A DNA stretch of 64,000 nucleotides, from NCBI GenBank assembly GCA_048158365.1, contig JBLLNL010000011.1. The stretch is one strand, 5' to 3'. Below, piece after piece: positions 60,868 to 64,000 of the stretch (position 1 is its first letter; the number at the start of each line of letters is the position of its first letter). The stretch comes from Azoarcus_F sp048158365 (lineage in GTDB: Bacteria > Pseudomonadota > Gammaproteobacteria > Burkholderiales > Rhodocyclaceae). Made by a program: the position numbers and the translations under genes. The notes under the pieces are model-generated. The model had not been told where the DNA came from, made no database searches, and saw only the letters and a program-made list of their open reading frames with translations.

Positions 60868-61293
60868 ATGAAGAAGGTACAACAAGGTTTCACCCTTATC
60901 GAACTGATGATCGTGGTCGCGATCATCGGTATTCTGGCGGCGATTGCGTTGCCGGCTTATCAGGATTACACGATTCGCGCCCAGGTTTCGGAGGGCATGT
61001 CGCTAGCATCTGGAACTAAGACTGCCATTGGCGAATTCTACGACTCAACTGGTCGGCTCCCAAGCAATAATCAGAGCGCTGGATTGTCTGCTCCCGCTTC
61101 GATCACAGGCAAGTACGTTTTGAGTGTGACAAATACGAATGGTCTCGTTGCAGCATCATTCAACACGGCTGACGCGAATGCTGCCATCCGCACTGGTGCG
61201 TTGCAATTGTCCGCTGTGACCCATTCGGGTAGCATTGAATGGGTTTGCAAAGGCACGGTCGCCGAAAAGTACCGTCCGTCAAGTTGCCGCTGA
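60868..61293 (+). CDS. pilA: Major type IV pilin PilA
   Basis: The 141-residue pilin has the leader MKKVQQG-FTLIELMIVVAIIGILAAIALPAYQDY, cut after Gly7, with Glu at +5. A C-terminal disulfide loop is formed by the two cysteines in WVCKGTVAEKYRPSSCR. AAGGAG lies six bases before the ATG. An intrinsic terminator follows 24 bp after the stop. It is the main pilus subunit used for twitching and attachment. Confidence 0.95.
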   Translation: MKKVQQGFTLIELMIVVAIIGILAAIALPAYQDYTIRAQVSEGMSLASGTKTAIGEFYDSTGRLPSNNQSAGLSAPASITGKYVLSVTNTNGLVAASFNTADANAAIRTGALQLSAVTHSGSIEWVCKGTVAEKYRPSSCR

Positions 61294-61317
61294 TTAAATC
61301 TAGTCGGGCGATGTTCG

Positions 61318-61346
61318 ACACCCCGCTTGGCGGGGTGTTTTTTTCG
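61318..61346 (+). terminator. Rho-independent terminator of pilA
   Basis: ACACCCCGC (61318-61326) pairs with GCGGGGTGT (61330-61338) around TTG and is followed by seven T. The next gene begins about 20-50 bp later, so its expression would rely on read-through or its own promoter. Confidence 0.85.
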
Positions 61347-61365
61347 ACCGTTGAATCGCTGGATA

Positions 61366-63339
61366 GTGACCTCTACCCGATCCAAGCTCCATGTCATGGT
61401 GCTACTCGCCGTTATCAGTCTCGCCTATTGGCCGGGTCTGCACGGCGGCTTCGTCTTCGATGATTTTCCGAACTTCGTCCGTAACGACGCACTGATTCTT
61501 CAGGACACGAGTGCCGCCGAGCTACTTCGCGTGGCCTTTGCCGGCGAGGCAGGCCCGCTCGCACGGCCACTCGCGATGCTGTCCTTCGCTCTCGAGCGGC
61601 ACTTCTTCGGCCTGATGCCAGGACCGATGAAAGTCACCAACCTGCTCATCCATCTCGTCAACACATTACTGGCCTTTCAACTACTGCAGGGAATTCTGAA
61701 GCGGGCCAGCGTCCTGCCCGCTCCTGCTCGTCCGCTCTCGGTTCCCGCAGGTGCGCTCGCCCTCCCACTCACCGCGGCCTGGGCTCTAGCGCCAATCAAC
61801 CTGACTGGCGTGCTGTTCGTGGTTCAGCGCATGGAAAGCCTCGCGACCTTGTTCATGCTGGGTGGACTTGTGGTGTGGTTGCATGGCCGCCTGAAGGTCG
61901 ACGCGGGTGACGGGCGCGGGTGGTATTGGGTGCTGGCTGGCATTGTCGGTGGCACTGGTTTCGGGGCCATGGCCAAGGAAGTAGCGGTGATGCTCCCCGT
62001 CTATGCGCTGCTACTCGAGTGGCTGCTGTTCGGTTTGGGTTCGCCAGGTTCATCCACACGGCGCCGGATGGTGCAACTCTACGGTTTGATCCTGCTCCTG
62101 CCAGCACTTGCCGCGCTCGCGATGGTGTTGCCAGGGATCCTTTCGGGTGGCGCTTTTGCTGAGCGACCGTTCGGATTGGCCGAGCGGCTAATGACTCAGT
62201 CACGCGTGCTGTGGCTGTACTTGTCATGGACTATCGCCCCCCAGCCGGGCGAGATGAGCCTCTATCACGACGGCATCGCGATATCCCGCGGCGTCCTACA
62301 ACCATGGACTACGCTGGCCGCAATTGCAGGACTCGCCATTCTCGTAGCAACTGTGATCGCAATACGCCGGCAGTTTCCGCTCGTCACGCTCGGCGTACTG
62401 TGGTTCTTCGTTGCCCACCTGCTGGTGTCCACCATCCTGCCGCTGGAGCTGGTGTATGAGCACCGCAACTACCTGTCGTCGATGGGGCTGCTGCTCGCGC
62501 TCATTGCGCTGATGTTCTCCGGCCGAAATCAACCATCGCTAAACACTGCACGCTGGACATTTGTCGTCGCGCTGATCGCCTTGTTCGGTCTCTTTACCCA
62601 TCTCCGCGCCCATGAATGGAGCGATCCCGTAAAGCTCGCCTACTTCGAGGCATCCCGGAAGGCCGATTCGCCGCGGGCAAACTACGAGCTGGGGCGCGTC
62701 CTTTTTGCGGTCGCGCCCGGACCAGACTCACCGCAGTTCTCGTTCGCTACGCGATCCTTCGAGCATGCCGCCAACTTGCCGAACGGCGGCCTTCTGCCCT
62801 ATCAAGGACTCATATTCGCCCATGCCAAAGTGGGGCGCCCGGTCAAGGAACAGTGGTGGAACGGGATGGAGTCATACATCGCGCGAGAGCGCCTGTCAGT
62901 CCAGGACATCGGTGCGCTGCATAGCCTTTTGAGCGGGCAGATCGAGGGCACCCTATCGCTTGATGTCGACCAGTTGGGCAGGCTGCTTCAGCATGCCATG
63001 CGCGAACACGCCCATCGCGCCATTCTGGTCACGCTCTATGCAAACTACCTGCTGAACATACGCAAGGATTTCGATGCAGGAGAGCAGTTGCTCCAAGGTG
63101 CCGTAGCGATGGCACCAAGGAACCCGCAGATTTGGCAGAACCTTATTGAGTTCCAGGTTGCGACTGGGCAGATGACACAGGCCAATGTCGGAATGCGACG
63201 GTTGCGCGAACTTAATAGCGTCGGTCGCCTCGACCCCGTGATCGTCGCGCTCGAACAACGCATCGCGCAACGTGAAGCCGGTATGAACAACATCGGGACG
63301 GATCGACTTCCGCTCCAACTGGAGCTGGATTCTCGATGA
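61366..63339 (+). CDS. GT-C-like multi-TM protein with TPR tail (possible pilin glycosyltransferase)
   Basis: About 657 residues: ten or more membrane segments, then a soluble helical C-terminus from about residue 440 with TPR-like repeats. The first loop carries an acidic pair, GGFVFDDFPNFVRND, and the segment RPLAMLSFALERHFFG then KVTNLLIHLVNTLLAF, as in TMTC/PMT-like GT-C glycosyltransferases. Position directly after pilA suggests transfer of a sugar to pilin in the periplasm, as TfpW and related proteins do; this is inference. GTG 61366 is chosen because it keeps basic residues before TM1; ATG 61396 is the alternative. Confidence 0.72.
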   Translation: MTSTRSKLHVMVLLAVISLAYWPGLHGGFVFDDFPNFVRNDALILQDTSAAELLRVAFAGEAGPLARPLAMLSFALERHFFGLMPGPMKVTNLLIHLVNTLLAFQLLQGILKRASVLPAPARPLSVPAGALALPLTAAWALAPINLTGVLFVVQRMESLATLFMLGGLVVWLHGRLKVDAGDGRGWYWVLAGIVGGTGFGAMAKEVAVMLPVYALLLEWLLFGLGSPGSSTRRRMVQLYGLILLLPALAALAMVLPGILSGGAFAERPFGLAERLMTQSRVLWLYLSWTIAPQPGEMSLYHDGIAISRGVLQPWTTLAAIAGLAILVATVIAIRRQFPLVTLGVLWFFVAHLLVSTILPLELVYEHRNYLSSMGLLLALIALMFSGRNQPSLNTARWTFVVALIALFGLFTHLRAHEWSDPVKLAYFEASRKADSPRANYELGRVLFAVAPGPDSPQFSFATRSFEHAANLPNGGLLPYQGLIFAHAKVGRPVKEQWWNGMESYIARERLSVQDIGALHSLLSGQIEGTLSLDVDQLGRLLQHAMREHAHRAILVTLYANYLLNIRKDFDAGEQLLQGAVAMAPRNPQIWQNLIEFQVATGQMTQANVGMRRLRELNSVGRLDPVIVALEQRIAQREAGMNNIGTDRLPLQLELDSR

Positions 63340-64000
63340 TAGGTCGCCCGCCCCATCGCGATGCAGCTGCCAGGGCGGGTCTCGCTGCGGCCGTAACGAT
63401 CTTGTTCGCGCTTGCGTGGCTCGTCTATCGTCCGGGGCTAGCAGGCACTTTCCTGTTTGATGACTGGAGCAACCTCCGGTTGCTTGGTGATTTCGGTCAA
63501 ATAGACAACCTCGAGAGTCTCAAACTGTATCTGCTGTCGGGCTTCGCGGGGCCCACGGGTCGTCCGGTCGCGATGCTGAGCTTTCTGCTCGATGCGCGCG
63601 ACTGGCCCGCCGACCCCCGGCCGTTCAAGCAGACCAATGTGCTGATCCATCTGTTGAACGGGCTGGTTCTGTTCGCGTTGCTCCGACTGCTCGCGCGAGC
63701 GCTGGGCAAGCCGCCGGCGACCGCCGCATGGGCCGCGATGTTCGCCGCAGCCATTTGGCTGCTGCACCCCTTATGGATCTCGACCACGCTCTACGCCGTA
63801 CAGCGGATGACACAACTCTCCGCGCTGTTCATGCTGCTCGGCATGGCGTTTTATGTTCAAACACGCTTGAGGCACGGCCCGGTGGCAAACGCTCGCCTGA
63901 TTGCACAGTCCGCTGCGGCCCTGGGCATTTGCGGCATGCTCGCGGTGTTTTCCAAGGAAAACGGGGCCCTGCTGGCACCATTGCTGCTCATTACCGATGC
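63336..64000 (+). CDS. Second GT-C-like multi-TM protein (3' truncated by window)
   Basis: It begins at an ATGA overlap with the previous stop and runs open to the window end, giving 221 residues. It is a paralogue of the upstream protein: WLVYRPGLAGTFLFDDWSNLR aligns with its first loop including the DD pair, GRPVAMLSFLLDARDWP with RPLAMLSFALE, and KQTNVLIHLLNGLVLFALL with KVTNLLIHLVNTLLAFQLL. The remainder lies outside the window. Translational coupling suggests the two act together. Confidence 0.72.
   Translation, partial: MIGRPPHRDAAARAGLAAAVTILFALAWLVYRPGLAGTFLFDDWSNLRLLGDFGQIDNLESLKLYLLSGFAGPTGRPVAMLSFLLDARDWPADPRPFKQTNVLIHLLNGLVLFALLRLLARALGKPPATAAWAAMFAAAIWLLHPLWISTTLYAVQRMTQLSALFMLLGMAFYVQTRLRHGPVANARLIAQSAAALGICGMLAVFSKENGALLAPLLLITD

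Noticed and set aside
1..64000. tRNA or rRNA genes
   Set aside because: I looked for tRNA arms and rRNA sequence in the intergenic spaces and saw none; a tRNAscan-SE or Infernal run would be decisive.

Overview
The window is a high-GC proteobacterial chromosome segment that carries almost only core housekeeping genes, in orders typical of Betaproteobacteria: panB-panC after a deoxynucleoside kinase, ilvB-ilvN-ilvC-pssA, rpsP-rimM-trmD-rplS, lptF/lptG divergent from pepA-holC, then valS. A tungsten aldehyde oxidoreductase operon of the AorABC type, with its own MoaD and a tungstate transporter, points to the Rhodocyclales (Azoarcus/Aromatoleum/Thauera group). This placement is inferred from gene content; no 16S or other marker lies in the window. 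No tRNA, rRNA, CRISPR array, intact insertion sequence or prophage was found.

Layout. 1-2.8 kb: end of a deoxynucleoside kinase, panB, panC, a 173-bp giant palindrome, a two-CBS-domain protein. 2.9-11.4 kb, all minus strand: an ECF sigma factor (apparently starting at CTG) overlapping a DUF3619 membrane protein and a DUF3106 exported protein, then an RDD protein, a P-type cation ATPase, a tandem UspA and pepN. 11.5-16 kb: branched-chain amino acid synthesis (ilvB, ilvN, ilvC) and pssA. 16-21.2 kb: an OmpR-type two-component pair, a SAM methyltransferase and an LTA-synthase-like sulfatase-fold membrane enzyme. 21.4-24.2 kb: a leucine-rich leader peptide, leuA with a clear terminator, then DUF2069 and wrbA on the other strand. 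24.2-27.4 kb: a second giant palindrome (191 bp), a YihY membrane protein and a hypothetical protein. 27.6-38.6 kb: the ribosomal/tRNA operon, lptFG, pepA-holC, a Kdo-kinase-like protein, valS and tusA. 38.6-40.6 kb: the periplasmic protease bepA and moaC.

40.6-49.2 kb is the most distinctive metabolic block. Tungstate permease/ATPase genes (tupB, tupC) and moaC supply metal and pterin. The minus-strand operon aorA-aorB-aorC-moaD-like-unknown encodes a tungsten aldehyde oxidoreductase, its four-cluster ferredoxin subunit, its FAD/NAD subunit, a dedicated sulfur-carrier protein and one unrecognised small protein. A strong sigma-54 promoter candidate precedes aorA, and large hairpins separate the cistrons. 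Divergent from it lies a TonB-dependent receptor closely resembling E. coli YncD/PqqU, the PQQ receptor.

49.3-53.8 kb is a small accessory patch: a disordered protein, a junction between a truncated CHASE-domain gene and a truncated Uma2 gene, an intact Uma2 protein, two PIN-domain toxin-antitoxin modules with visible palindromic operators, a 20-bp tandem repeat and a retropepsin-like protease. 53.8-64 kb is a type IV pilus region: pilE-like pilin, orphan LytS/AlgZ-type kinase, minor pseudopilin operon fimT-pilW-pilX-pilV, an HTH-Sel1 protein divergent from pilA, pilA itself behind a sigma-54 promoter with iterated TGTGACA elements, and two overlapping GT-C-like membrane proteins that may glycosylate pilin. 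The second of these runs off the window end.
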